Below, piece after piece: positions 1 to 7,926 of a DNA stretch of 57,501 nucleotides. Source of the DNA: an uncultured Bacteroidales bacterium. Its GTDB lineage: Bacteria > Bacteroidota > Bacteroidia > Bacteroidales > Muribaculaceae. Under the pieces are notes generated by a model. That model did no database searches and was not told the DNA's origin. It saw only the letters and a list, made by a program, of their open reading frames with translations. Each line of letters begins with the position of its first letter. Position 1 is the stretch's first letter. The translations under genes were made by a program, and so were the position numbers. The stretch covers positions 1 to 57,501 of the forward strand of contig CADAFP010000011.1 in the NCBI GenBank assembly GCA_902787185.1. Direction: 5' to 3'.

Positions 1-594
1 GAGAGCGAGGCCAGCATCGTCATCAGCAGTGAGGGGGCGCAGGATGTCACCGTCTTCGTTCACGGCAACGCAAGCATTCACCTGTTCACGCCCGTGATGT
101 TGCCTGCCGACAGCACCGCCATCACGACAACGTCATTCCGCGCCGATTGGACCGATGAGACGCAACCTGACGTCATCGCCAGCTACATCCTTGAGGTGGC
201 GACCACGCCAGAATTCCTGCCCGACAGCGCCGACTACCGCATCTTCACAAATATCGACACCACCTGCTGCAACGTCGATACCCTCACCCCTGGCAACACC
301 TACTATTACCGCGTCAGGACACTCTACAACGACAGCACCCTCAGCGACTGGTCAAACGTCGAGAGTGTCACGCTACCCGTGCCCGCCGAAGAACATGAAT
401 TCGAGTTAGGAGATATCAATCACGACGGCTTGATAGGTATCGCTGACGTGACCTGGCTTGTTGAGTATCTGCTCGATATCATTCCCGAAGTGTGCCCGAT
501 ATGCTCTGATGTGAACCAGGACGGAATCATCGGCATCGCCGACATCTCCACCCTTACCGACATCCTGCTCGACATGAGCCATGCTCCAGAGTAG
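1..594 (+). CDS. Secreted dockerin protein, 3' part (C10 peptidase-like tail)
   Basis: The frame is open from base 1 to the TAG at 592-594, so this is the C-terminal part of a gene that starts before the window. Visible parts are the end of an Ig-like domain, a fibronectin type III domain (FRADWTDE through YYYRVRTLY to DWSNVESVTL) and a C-terminal dockerin with two Ca-loop repeats (GDINHDGLIGIADV and SDVNQDGIIGIADI). The FN3 and dockerin closely match the same modules at the end of the C10 peptidase gene that follows, so the missing N-terminus is probably a C10 (streptopain-like) peptidase; that is inference. The paralogue downstream has an extra domain inserted in its FN3 that is absent here. 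Confidence 0.8.
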   Translation, partial: ESEASIVISSEGAQDVTVFVHGNASIHLFTPVMLPADSTAITTTSFRADWTDETQPDVIASYILEVATTPEFLPDSADYRIFTNIDTTCCNVDTLTPGNTYYYRVRTLYNDSTLSDWSNVESVTLPVPAEEHEFELGDINHDGLIGIADVTWLVEYLLDIIPEVCPICSDVNQDGIIGIADISTLTDILLDMSHAPE

Positions 595-674
595 AACGCT
601 GCCCAATAACACCAGCCACACCCCTTATCCTGCATTTTTCTTCTTCTAATACCCAACACATTCACGATTTTTAT

Positions 675-682
675 TACTTTTG
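675..682 (+). promoter_or_regulatory. Bacteroidales -7 promoter box
   Basis: TACTTTTG fits the Bacteroidetes TAnnTTTG -7 consensus and lies 34 bases before the ATG of the C10 peptidase gene. No clear -33 element was identified. Confidence 0.5.
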
Positions 683-716
683 TGACTTTCATCAATTATC
701 CATTAATATAAACCAC

Positions 717-3074
717 ATGAAAAGAATCTTACTTCTCACCGCAATGCTGATGGCGGTCACCCAGTTATGGGCTGTTAGCATCAGCCAGACCACCGCTCAA
801 AGCAAGGCCCAGGCATTCCTGCGCAGCCAAGCCTCCGGCAAAATCATGGCACCCAAGAGCAATATGGACCTGCGCCTCGTCGGCACGGGCAACCATTTCA
901 CTCATGAGCCCGCCTACTATGTATTCAATGCCGCCGACGCCTTTGTCATCGTCGCTGGTGACGACCGCGCCCGTCAGATTCTCGCCTATGGCGACCGTCC
1001 CATCAACATGAACGACATCCCTGAGAACATGCAATACTGGCTCTCATGCTACGAGAAGCAGATGGCGTTCCTCATGGAGCACCCCGACCTGCAGCTGCCG
1101 CCCTACCAGGCATCAGGCGAGACGGTACAGCCGCTCATCAGCGCCAACTGGAGCCAGTTGGCACCCTATTGGAACGAGTGCCCTGTCTTTGGAACCGACA
1201 CCTGCTACACGGGCTGCCCCGCCACATCGCTGGCGATGGTCTTCCACTACTGGAAGTATCCCAAGCAGCAGACGCCCGCCGTGCCGTCCTACTTGATGCC
1301 CACCTATGGCGTCACGCTGCCCGAACTGCCGCCCACCATCTTTGATTGGGACAACATGCTCGATGACTATACGGGCAACTACTCTGAGGCACAGGCTACT
1401 GCCGTCGCCCACCTGATGCGCTACATCGGGCAGGCCGAAGAGATGGACTACACCATCTCGGGCAGCGGTGGCTATCTCAAGGACATCCTGCGTGCCGTCA
1501 AACTCTTTGAGTATGACCAGAATGCCCAGATGCTGTTCAAGAGCGATGAACTGGGCTATGCCAATTACTCTGACGCCCAGTGGGCGAGCCTGATTCAGAA
1601 CGAGTTGCAGAACGGTCGCCCCATCGTGTATTGTGCCTACGACAACGCGACGGGCGCCGGACATGCCTTCAACGTCGACGGATATGACGCCACGACCGGC
1701 GAGTACCACGTCAACTGGGGCTGGAACGGACGCGGCAACGGCCACTACGCCCTCAACGCCTTCTCTTACGGCGACTACACTTTTGGCACCGCCCAGCAGA
1801 TGGTCATCGGCATCCAGCCTCCTGAGGGCTACCAGGACCCGCGCCTGCAGGCCTATCCCTCCACCGTGAATATACAAGCCTATCCTGGCAAACCCAGTTC
1901 GGTAACCTTCACCCTCAAGGGCACCAACCTGACCGATGACGTGACCTTGACGATGAATGACCCGGACGGCGTGTTTGACATCGGTGCCACCACATTGCCG
2001 CAAGCCGAAGTCGAGGCCGGTAAAGAGATTACCGTGACCTACTCACCCCAAATGGTGAGCAACAGCACGGCTACGGTCATCTGCCAGTCCCAAGGAGCCA
2101 ACGTGCTGACGCTGACACTCAACGGCAACGCGCCCCTCGAGGTCTATCAGCCCGAGATGAAGCCCGCCAAAGGCTCATGGGTGACCCTGACGTCCTTCCG
2201 CGCCGACTGGACCGACAACACACCGTCCGCCAACGTGGTGTCCTACACCCTTGAGGTTAAGGAGAAGCCCGAATACTTATTGCTCGAGGAGGCCGACTTC
2301 AGCGACCTGCCCAAAATCGTGCCCACCAACCAGGCATCACACGCCAACGACTACCTTCCCGAAGGCTGGAACTTCACCGGTTCGGAGTTTAATTTGGAAG
2401 GCGGTTGCATCATGCCCCGCCGCCACGGTGTCATCACCACCGATGCCCTCTCGCTCAGCGGCTATGACAAGGTGACCGTCGTGGTGACCGGATGCAGCTA
2501 TGACCCTTATGGTTACGCCTCCGAACTCACCATCTCGACCGGCAAAGCCTCCGAAACCATCGAGTTGCCATTCGGCGACTATGGTCCAACGGCCGTTGTG
2601 CTCGACTGTGACGAGGGCAGCAACATCACCTTCACTGCCGGCTATTATCCCAAGATCCAGAAGATTGAGATTTATGCCGGTGAGTATTCAATAAGTGAAA
2701 GCGAGGCAGACGAAGGTAATGTCCGCCTGTTTACCGGCATCACCGACAAGTATTACAACGTCACCCAACTGATGGCTGGAGGAACGTACTTCTATCGGGT
2801 GAAGGCCCTCTATATCGACAACACCGAGAGTGAGTGGAGCAACACCCAGATTGTCACTCTCGTCAAGGGTGGCTACCCCGATGAGCACGATTACGCCATT
2901 GGCGACGTGAACCATAACGGCGTTGTAGGTATCGAGGACGCAACCACCCTCATCGACTATCTGCTGGACCGCAGTGCGATAACGATTTGCGACATCTGCG
3001 CTGACGTCAACAGCGACTCCCGCATCGACATCGCCGACGTCACATCACTCATCGACCTCATCCTCGGCAACTAA
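717..3074 (+). CDS. Secreted C10 (streptopain-family) cysteine peptidase with FN3 and dockerin
   Basis: This is a 785-residue exported cysteine protease. It starts with a signal peptide (MKRILLLTAMLMAVTQLWA). A Spi-like propeptide follows (about 22-115), then the C10 catalytic domain (about 130-370) with nucleophile Cys167 in CYTGCPATSLAM, His316 in GAGHAFNVDGYD and the WGWNG motif. Next are an Ig-like domain, an FN3 domain and a C-terminal dockerin (about 728-785). Residues about 521-664 look like a separate beta-rich module inserted inside the FN3, because the paralogue upstream runs straight across this point. The maturation mechanism is inferred from the family. The dockerin implies docking to a cohesin partner; cohesin-like proteins are encoded at 51433-54779. 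Confidence 0.9.
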   Translation: MKRILLLTAMLMAVTQLWAVSISQTTAQSKAQAFLRSQASGKIMAPKSNMDLRLVGTGNHFTHEPAYYVFNAADAFVIVAGDDRARQILAYGDRPINMNDIPENMQYWLSCYEKQMAFLMEHPDLQLPPYQASGETVQPLISANWSQLAPYWNECPVFGTDTCYTGCPATSLAMVFHYWKYPKQQTPAVPSYLMPTYGVTLPELPPTIFDWDNMLDDYTGNYSEAQATAVAHLMRYIGQAEEMDYTISGSGGYLKDILRAVKLFEYDQNAQMLFKSDELGYANYSDAQWASLIQNELQNGRPIVYCAYDNATGAGHAFNVDGYDATTGEYHVNWGWNGRGNGHYALNAFSYGDYTFGTAQQMVIGIQPPEGYQDPRLQAYPSTVNIQAYPGKPSSVTFTLKGTNLTDDVTLTMNDPDGVFDIGATTLPQAEVEAGKEITVTYSPQMVSNSTATVICQSQGANVLTLTLNGNAPLEVYQPEMKPAKGSWVTLTSFRADWTDNTPSANVVSYTLEVKEKPEYLLLEEADFSDLPKIVPTNQASHANDYLPEGWNFTGSEFNLEGGCIMPRRHGVITTDALSLSGYDKVTVVVTGCSYDPYGYASELTISTGKASETIELPFGDYGPTAVVLDCDEGSNITFTAGYYPKIQKIEIYAGEYSISESEADEGNVRLFTGITDKYYNVTQLMAGGTYFYRVKALYIDNTESEWSNTQIVTLVKGGYPDEHDYAIGDVNHNGVVGIEDATTLIDYLLDRSAITICDICADVNSDSRIDIADVTSLIDLILGN

Positions 3075-3216
3075 AACCCCTCGCTAAGACGCAAAATTCT
3101 CAGACAACAAAGACAACCCTTGAAACAACATGGGACAACTTGATTGAATGGCATCCGTTTCCCATGCATCTTAGCGACATGTCGTGAGATTATACAAAAG
3201 CCGTTTGGGCTGAATT

Positions 3217-3265
3217 GAAAGTGCGCCAAAATCATCAAAAATCGATCGTTTTGGCGCACTTTCAG
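3217..3265. terminator. Hairpin between convergent genes
   Basis: Perfect 16-bp inverted repeat (arms 3217-3232 and 3250-3265, core GTGCGCCAAAA / TTTTGGCGCAC) with a 17-base loop. It lies between two convergent gene ends, so a bidirectional terminator is the likely role. The rest of 3075-3282 shows nothing recognisable. Confidence 0.6.
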
Positions 3266-3282
3266 TTTTCTTGTCTTCAATT

Positions 3283-4167
3283 TCAGTTGCCCGAAATGAT
3301 GCGGTCGATGATCATGGTGACGTCGCCGATAGTGATGCGGCCATCACCGTCCACGTCAGCAGCAGGATAGTCATATAAATCAACTACTCCATCTTCAAGA
3401 AGTAAGTCGATAAGAGCCGTCGCGTCGCCAATGCCGATTTGCCAGTCACCATCCACATCACCTGGTTCTGGATTATTGCCACTATCATACGTTGCTTTGA
3501 CCACGTAACTGTAAATTCCATCCTTTACTGCATATGCCCTTAAACCTTCATTGTCGTGGACTACAAAAGGTGCTACGTACAAATTCCAAGGAATATAACG
3601 ATCATCGTACCGAGTACTGTAGCAATAAAATATCTCTGCTCCATTATCAGCCGAGTTCAGGGTCACCTTAACTGGTCCTGAATAGCTGCCCGCTGGTGGT
3701 GAGAAAGTGGGAGACTTCGGCAACTGGACATCAGCACTCACAGTGACTTCAATCTTAGTGGCGCGCACTTGAACGCAATAGGCAATGAGTGTAACGCTTG
3801 TTGCACTACCACTCCAAATGCCAATATAACCATCTTTTTCATATTCATACCCCGCATTCCCCTCAAAACCCCATGGACTATATGAGTGTTCTCCTTTAGC
3901 TATACAGGTGAACTTAATACTCGTAATCGAACCAACTGATGTAGTGAAGATATAAGCATAGTTTTTATGAAAACGATATGCAATGTCATTGCCAAAATCA
4001 GTTAGCCCATATTGGCTCAACACACTTACACAACCAAGGCTCATAGTGTCTGGTATTCCTACTTCGAAAGTCTTGTGAACTGTCTTTCCCGGAATAAAAG
4101 TGAAGACTGTTGCCCACGAGAGGCTTGCCATCATGGATAAAATAAATAACGTAATAATCTTTCTCAT
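3283..4167 (-). CDS. Secreted dockerin protein with chitobiase/Fn3-associated-like domain
   Basis: A 294-residue exported protein with a signal peptide (MRKIITLFILSMMASLSWA). Residues about 25-150 are unrecognised and beta-rich. A domain at about 150-225 (PTFSPPAGSYSGPVKVTLNS to LRAYAVKDG) resembles the C-terminal chitobiase/hexosaminidase and Fn3-associated family. The C-terminus is a two-repeat dockerin (GDVDGDWQIGIGDATALIDLLL and AADVDGDGRITIGDVTMIID). The gene is visibly more AT-rich than the neighbouring peptidase gene. No catalytic motif was seen. A structural or binding role in a dockerin-mediated assembly is inference. Confidence 0.75.
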   Translation of the reverse strand: MRKIITLFILSMMASLSWATVFTFIPGKTVHKTFEVGIPDTMSLGCVSVLSQYGLTDFGNDIAYRFHKNYAYIFTTSVGSITSIKFTCIAKGEHSYSPWGFEGNAGYEYEKDGYIGIWSGSATSVTLIAYCVQVRATKIEVTVSADVQLPKSPTFSPPAGSYSGPVKVTLNSADNGAEIFYCYSTRYDDRYIPWNLYVAPFVVHDNEGLRAYAVKDGIYSYVVKATYDSGNNPEPGDVDGDWQIGIGDATALIDLLLEDGVVDLYDYPAADVDGDGRITIGDVTMIIDRIISGN

Positions 4168-4254
4168 TGCCGTGAAATATTATTGATGAATAATAACTAT
4201 GTACAAAAAGAATATGTGGACTGCTATTTATGCTACAGATCTCTTTTACAATCG

Positions 4255-4262
4255 CAAAGATA
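4255..4262 (-). promoter_or_regulatory. -7 box for the dockerin gene (minus strand)
   Basis: CAAAGATA on the plus strand reads TATCTTTG on the minus strand, the consensus -7 box. A CAAA (TTTG on minus) about 19 bases further right can serve as the -33 element. The box is about 90 bases upstream of the ATG at 4167. Confidence 0.5.
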
Positions 4263-4527
4263 ATAAACTTCAACCGAAGAACAAAAGAATTCTATCTTTT
4301 TCATCAAGACGTAGCCTATCTTTGCCGCAAGCAATAGCAACAATTTCCCTATAAACCTCCAAATCCAACAACTGATTCTCTGATTTTTTCTGATGACATC
4401 CACAATCTTTTACCTATTTATTGTTTTTATCACCTTATTGTTTTCCTTATCGACATTGTGTCAGTTGTTTTGGTTGTCTTTAATTCATTGATATCGTCGT
4501 TTTCTCATTGGAGTGCGAAAAAAACAC

Positions 4528-4535
4528 TAACTTTG
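4528..4535 (+). promoter_or_regulatory. Promoter of mfd
   Basis: TAACTTTG is a consensus -7 box, with TTG at 4508-4510 as a -33 element (17-base spacing). It lies 20 bases before the GTG start of mfd. A second candidate, TATCTTTG, is at 4317-4324. The remaining 4168-4554 interval holds only these signals and AT-rich sequence. Confidence 0.55.
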
Positions 4536-4554
4536 CGACTTCAATCTTGTTGAC

Positions 4555-7500
4555 GTGGAGATACGGGAACTATGCGACATATTTAACCGGAAGGGGCGAC
4601 TGACGGCGTTATCCAAGTTGTTGGATGGCGGTGCTGGCAATGCGGTGATTGACGGGCTGGCAGGGTCCAGTGCGGCGATGCTGTTTGCGCGGCTGCCGCA
4701 GCGTGAGTGCCCCTATCTGATTGTCATGAACGACCTGGACGAGGCGGGGTATATGTACAACGACCTGTGTCAATTCGTGGGCGACAAGCAGGTGCTGATT
4801 TTCCCGTCGGGCTACAAGCGCGACATCAAGTATGGACAGGTGGATGCACCGAACGAGATTCTGCGTACCGAGGTGCTGAACCGTTGGTATGACGACAAGG
4901 ATGTGCGCTGGGTCGTCACCTACCCCGAGGCGTTGGCCCAGCGGGTGCGCCGCCGCGAGGACGTGGAGGCCAGCACCGTGCAGTTGAAGACTGGAGGCAC
5001 GGCCGACATGACCGAGGTGGCGGCACGGTTGCGCGAACTGGGCTTCACGGCGACCGACTACGTCTATGAGCCAGGCCAGTACAGCGTGCGCGGTTCCATC
5101 CTCGACGTGTTCTCTTACAGCAACGAACTGCCCTACCGCATCGACTTTTGGGGCGACGACATCGACTCGATACGCACCTTCAACGTCGAGACACAGTTGA
5201 GCGAGGAGCACCTGGAGCAAGTGAGCATCCTCAACAATGACACGGGCGGAGGCCGTGAGGATAACGTGTCATTGCTGGACTATGTGGGCGACGACACCAT
5301 CGTGCTGTGCCGCAGCGAGCAGTGGCTCACGGCGCGCATTGGCGAGATTGCCCGCGAAGGCATGTCGGTCAGCGCCCTCATCGCCGACGAGGGCGACACC
5401 CAAGCGACCAGCAAAGTGGTGGATGCCGACTTGTTTGTCCAGCGCCTGAACCAGTTGCGGCGCATCGCTTTTCAGGACAGCGAGGCCCCTGACGAGCGCG
5501 GCGTGAAGCGCCTGACGCTACACTGCAAGCCGCAGGGCATCTATCACAAGAATTTTGACCTCATCGGGCAGTCGTTTACCGATTTTTTAGCAAAAGGCTA
5601 TAAACTCATCATCCTGAGCGACAGCGCCAAGCAGATAGAACGCCTGCACAACATCTTTGAGGACCGCGGCGACGACATCACCTTTGAGCCCGTGCTGCGC
5701 ACGCTGCACGAGGGCTTTGTCGATGACGACCTGAAGTTGTGCGTCTTCACCGACCATCAGATATTTGACCGTTTCCACAAGTACAACCTCAAGAGCGACC
5801 GCGCCCGTTCGGGCAAGTTGGCCTTGTCGCTCAAGGAACTGAACCAGATAGAAAAGGGCGACTACATCGTCCACGAGGACCTGGGCGTGGGCAAGTTCGG
5901 CGGACTCATCCGCACCTCGATGAACGGCACGCCACAGGAAATGATCAAACTCACCTACCTCAACGGCGACGAAGCCTACGTCTCGATTCACTCGCTCCAC
6001 AAACTCTCGAAATACCGCAGCAAGGAGGGTGAGGCACCACGCCTGAACCGCTTGGGCAGCAACGCGTGGGCACGCATCAAGTCGCGCACCAAGAGCCGCC
6101 TCAAGGACATCGCCCGCGAACTCATCCGCCTGTATGCCGCACGTCGCGAGCAGCAGGGCTTCGCCTACACCCCCGACGGCTACCTTCAGCAGGAGTTGGA
6201 GGCCTCGTTCATCTATGAGGACACCCCCGACCAGCTGACCGCCACCCAAGCCGTCAAGGCCGACATGGAGAGCAGCAAGCCGATGGACCGCCTCATCTGC
6301 GGCGATGTGGGCTTCGGCAAGACCGAGATTGCCATCCGTGCCGCCTTCAAGGCCGCTACCGACAGCAAACAGACCGCAGTGCTGGTGCCCACCACCGTGC
6401 TGGCATTCCAGCACTGGCGCACCTTCAGCGAGCGCCTGCACGACTTCCCCGTCAGGGTGGATTACCTGAGCCGAGCCCGCAAGCCTAAGGAGGTGAAGCA
6501 GATTCTTGCCGACCTCAAGGAGGGCAAAATCGACATCCTCATCGGTACCCACAAACTCATCGGAAAGACCGTGGAGTTCCATGACTTGGGACTGCTGGTG
6601 GTGGATGAGGAGCAGAAATTTGGCGTCGCCGTCAAGGACAAGCTCAAGCAGATGAAACTCAACGTCGATACGTTGACGATGAGTGCCACGCCCATCCCGC
6701 GCACCCTGCAGTTCTCGCTAATGGGCGCGCGCGACCTGAGCACGCTGACTACCCCACCCGCCAACCGCTACCCCATCCTCACCACGGTGGGAACGCTGAA
6801 CGACGACATCGTCGCCGAGGCCATCAACTTCGAGCTGTCGCGCAACGGCCAGGTCTTTTTCGTCAACCACCGCATCGAGCAACTGGAGCAGTTGGAGAAC
6901 ATGATACACCGCGTGGTGCCTGATGCCCGCGTCGCCGTGGGACACGGCCAGATGCCACCCGAGCGGCTGGAACAGACCATCATCGACTTTGGCAACCACG
7001 ATTACGACGTGCTGCTCTCGACAACCATCATCGAGAACGGCATCGACATGCCCAACGTCAACACCATCATCATCAACAACGCCGACCGTTATGGCCTGAG
7101 CGACCTGCACCAGTTGCGTGGCCGCGTGGGACGCAGCAGCCGCAAGGCCTTCTGCTACCTGCTCGTGCCGCCGGGCAAGCCGCTGGCCACCGACGCACGC
7201 CGTCGCTTGCAGGCCATCGAGAGTTTCAGCGACCTGGGGGCCGGCATCCAGATTGCCATGCAGGACCTGGACATCCGCGGTGCGGGCAACCTGCTGGGCG
7301 CAGAGCAGAGCGGCTTCATTGCCGACCTGGGCTACGAGACCTACCAGCGTGTGCTCAAGGAGGCCGTCACCGAGTTGCGCAACGAGGAATTCTCGTCGCT
7401 GTTTAGCGCAACGGGCAACGGAGAAAACGGAGATGACGAATTGAACGGAGGGACGGAGTTTGTCACCGATTGCGTGGTCGATACCGACCTGGAACTGATG

Positions 7501-7926
7501 TTCCCCGCCAGCTATGTGCCGCAGGAGAACGAGCGCATCACCCTGTACCGCGAGTTGGATAATATGGAGACCGACGACCAGGTGGAGGCATTCGAGCAGA
7601 GGATGGTGGACCGTTTCGGCAAGATTCCCGATATGGCCGCCGAACTCATCCGCATCGTGCCCTTGAGGCGTACAGCGCGACGCCTGGGCATAGAGAAACT
7701 GGTCATCCGACAGACGCGGATGCACCTGTTCATGGTGGGTGAGGAAAATGTGGCTTATTACCAGTCTCCCGCCTTCGGGCGGCTGCTCAACTTCATCCAG
7801 CAGAACCCCAAGCGGTGCAACTTGAGTCAGAAAAACGGCCGCCGTAGCATCATCATCAGCAACATCCCCAGTGTGAGCACCGCCCTATCGGTCCTGCGCA
7901 CCATCACGCACCTGGAAAGCCTGTAA
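4555..7926 (+). CDS. mfd: Transcription-repair coupling factor
   Basis: This 1123-residue SF2 translocase pushes stalled RNA polymerase off DNA lesions and recruits the UvrABC excision system. It has a UvrB-like N-terminal region (about 1-350), a CarD-like RNA-polymerase interaction domain (GDYIVHEDLGVGKFGG, about 430-500) and the helicase core with Walker A GDVGFGKTE (about 583-591) and DEEQKFGV (about 684). Its C-terminal regulatory domain runs from about 960 to 1090. Length is normal for the family. The frame opens with GTG at 4555 just after a promoter box and no better ATG lies nearby, so GTG is taken as start. Its last 42 bases overlap the convergent GH89 gene. Confidence 0.96.
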   Translation: MEIRELCDIFNRKGRLTALSKLLDGGAGNAVIDGLAGSSAAMLFARLPQRECPYLIVMNDLDEAGYMYNDLCQFVGDKQVLIFPSGYKRDIKYGQVDAPNEILRTEVLNRWYDDKDVRWVVTYPEALAQRVRRREDVEASTVQLKTGGTADMTEVAARLRELGFTATDYVYEPGQYSVRGSILDVFSYSNELPYRIDFWGDDIDSIRTFNVETQLSEEHLEQVSILNNDTGGGREDNVSLLDYVGDDTIVLCRSEQWLTARIGEIAREGMSVSALIADEGDTQATSKVVDADLFVQRLNQLRRIAFQDSEAPDERGVKRLTLHCKPQGIYHKNFDLIGQSFTDFLAKGYKLIILSDSAKQIERLHNIFEDRGDDITFEPVLRTLHEGFVDDDLKLCVFTDHQIFDRFHKYNLKSDRARSGKLALSLKELNQIEKGDYIVHEDLGVGKFGGLIRTSMNGTPQEMIKLTYLNGDEAYVSIHSLHKLSKYRSKEGEAPRLNRLGSNAWARIKSRTKSRLKDIARELIRLYAARREQQGFAYTPDGYLQQELEASFIYEDTPDQLTATQAVKADMESSKPMDRLICGDVGFGKTEIAIRAAFKAATDSKQTAVLVPTTVLAFQHWRTFSERLHDFPVRVDYLSRARKPKEVKQILADLKEGKIDILIGTHKLIGKTVEFHDLGLLVVDEEQKFGVAVKDKLKQMKLNVDTLTMSATPIPRTLQFSLMGARDLSTLTTPPANRYPILTTVGTLNDDIVAEAINFELSRNGQVFFVNHRIEQLEQLENMIHRVVPDARVAVGHGQMPPERLEQTIIDFGNHDYDVLLSTTIIENGIDMPNVNTIIINNADRYGLSDLHQLRGRVGRSSRKAFCYLLVPPGKPLATDARRRLQAIESFSDLGAGIQIAMQDLDIRGAGNLLGAEQSGFIADLGYETYQRVLKEAVTELRNEEFSSLFSATGNGENGDDELNGGTEFVTDCVVDTDLELMFPASYVPQENERITLYRELDNMETDDQVEAFEQRMVDRFGKIPDMAAELIRIVPLRRTARRLGIEKLVIRQTRMHLFMVGEENVAYYQSPAFGRLLNFIQQNPKRCNLSQKNGRRSIIISNIPSVSTALSVLRTITHLESL

